Of a DNA stretch of 28,951 bases, positions 28,716-28,951 are shown piece by piece. The position numbers and the translations under genes were made by a program. Every line of letters begins with the position of its first letter. The first letter of the stretch is position 1. The notes below the pieces were generated by a model, which saw only the letters and a list, made by a program, of their open reading frames with translations, searched no databases and was not told the DNA's origin. Origin of the DNA: CAYHDV01 sp047619465 (GTDB lineage: Bacteria > Patescibacteriota > Minisyncoccia > Phycocordibacterales > CSBR16-119); the NCBI GenBank assembly GCA_047619465.1, contig JBLHJW010000009.1, forward strand, positions 1 to 28,951, in the 5' to 3' direction.

Positions 28716-28951
28716 CTATAAGAATTTAAACACTAATAGAAAAAAAATAATCATCCCGAATACGGTATTAACAATTGGAAATTTTTTATAAACCCAAAAT
28801 GATTGATCGGGTTTATTCATTGCATAGATAACCATAGACAAGTATACCAAGCCTAATATTGCTGGAATCCACCCAAGGTGCATGTACCCAATATATGTAG
28901 CTAATGTGTACGCAGTTAAACAAAACCAGAGAGAATTATTTTGACCTAAGA
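28716..28951 (-). CDS. Partial membrane protein
   Basis: The frame enters from the right edge and ends at a TAG (28716-28718), giving the last 78 codons. It encodes at least three hydrophobic segments (WFCLTAYTLATYIGYM, WIPAILGLVYLSMVIYAM, VFGMIIFFLLVFKFL) separated by NKPDQSFWVYKKFP. It is too short for family assignment. It probably shares a transcript with the LRR-like gene downstream. Confidence 0.6.
   Translation of the reverse strand, partial: LGQNNSLWFCLTAYTLATYIGYMHLGWIPAILGLVYLSMVIYAMNKPDQSFWVYKKFPIVNTVFGMIIFFLLVFKFL

Noticed and set aside
1..28951. CRISPR array, insertion sequence or prophage
   Set aside because: No regularly spaced direct repeats, no transposase, and no phage structural gene; the only recombinase looks like a housekeeping Xer.

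Overview
The window looks like a piece of a small-genome, AT-rich bacterium of the Candidate Phyla Radiation (Patescibacteria, most like Parcubacteria). This is inferred from gene content and style: short secreted or membrane proteins of unknown function, a TraR/DksA-like protein with a half-lost zinc finger, a thrombospondin type 3 repeat membrane protein, compact spacing, tRNAs without encoded CCA, and many genes whose start codon sits directly behind a -10 box. The standard bacterial code fits; TGA acts as a stop. I could not search databases.

Layout. 1-4.1 kb, minus strand: partial thrombospondin-repeat membrane protein, small exported protein, ksgA, UvrD/PcrA helicase. 4.2-5.5 kb, plus: LysM/M23 peptidoglycan hydrolase whose N-terminus lies upstream of any standard start. 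5.5-8.5 kb, minus: ComM, TraR-like, membrane protein. 8.5-9.6 kb: a 500-base gap and an orphan gene. 9.6-11.5 kb, minus: NYN-domain protein, a possible long leader or ncRNA, rpsO with a leader, small membrane protein. 11.5-14.8 kb, plus: secreted beta-propeller, Xer-type recombinase, methyltransferase. 14.9-18.8 kb, minus: an unusual three-gene island (M23 peptidase plus two membrane proteins sharing an undescribed basic C-terminal tail), each gene with the same promoter layout. 18.9-20.5 kb, plus: exonuclease III and two small genes. 20.5-22.1 kb, minus: CCA-adding enzyme. 22.2-23.6 kb: tRNA-Arg, a candidate replication origin, yraN, tRNA-Pro. 23.6-28.3 kb, plus: uracil-DNA glycosylase, SOUL protein, NAD(P)-binding protein, phytoene desaturase, CruF-like carotenoid enzyme. 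28.3 kb to the end, minus: a leucine-rich-repeat-like protein and a partial membrane protein.

Strongest signals. (1) Seven copies of GTTTCAnnTGAAA lie between 21.05 and 23.09 kb, one an exact match to the canonical ParB site parS. They surround an intergenic stretch with DnaA boxes and divergent flanking genes, so this is probably a chromosome origin and partition region, here without dnaA or parAB beside it. (2) The shared SPxEAR tail and matching promoters and terminators at 16.4-18.9 kb suggest a small envelope system with the neighbouring M23 peptidase. (3) Most housekeeping genes here appear to be leaderless: TGnTAnnnT, then 6-8 bases, then ATG. (4) Several reading frames continue upstream of the first ATG/GTG/TTG with protein-like sequence, suggesting ATA or ATT starts, or small frameshifts.
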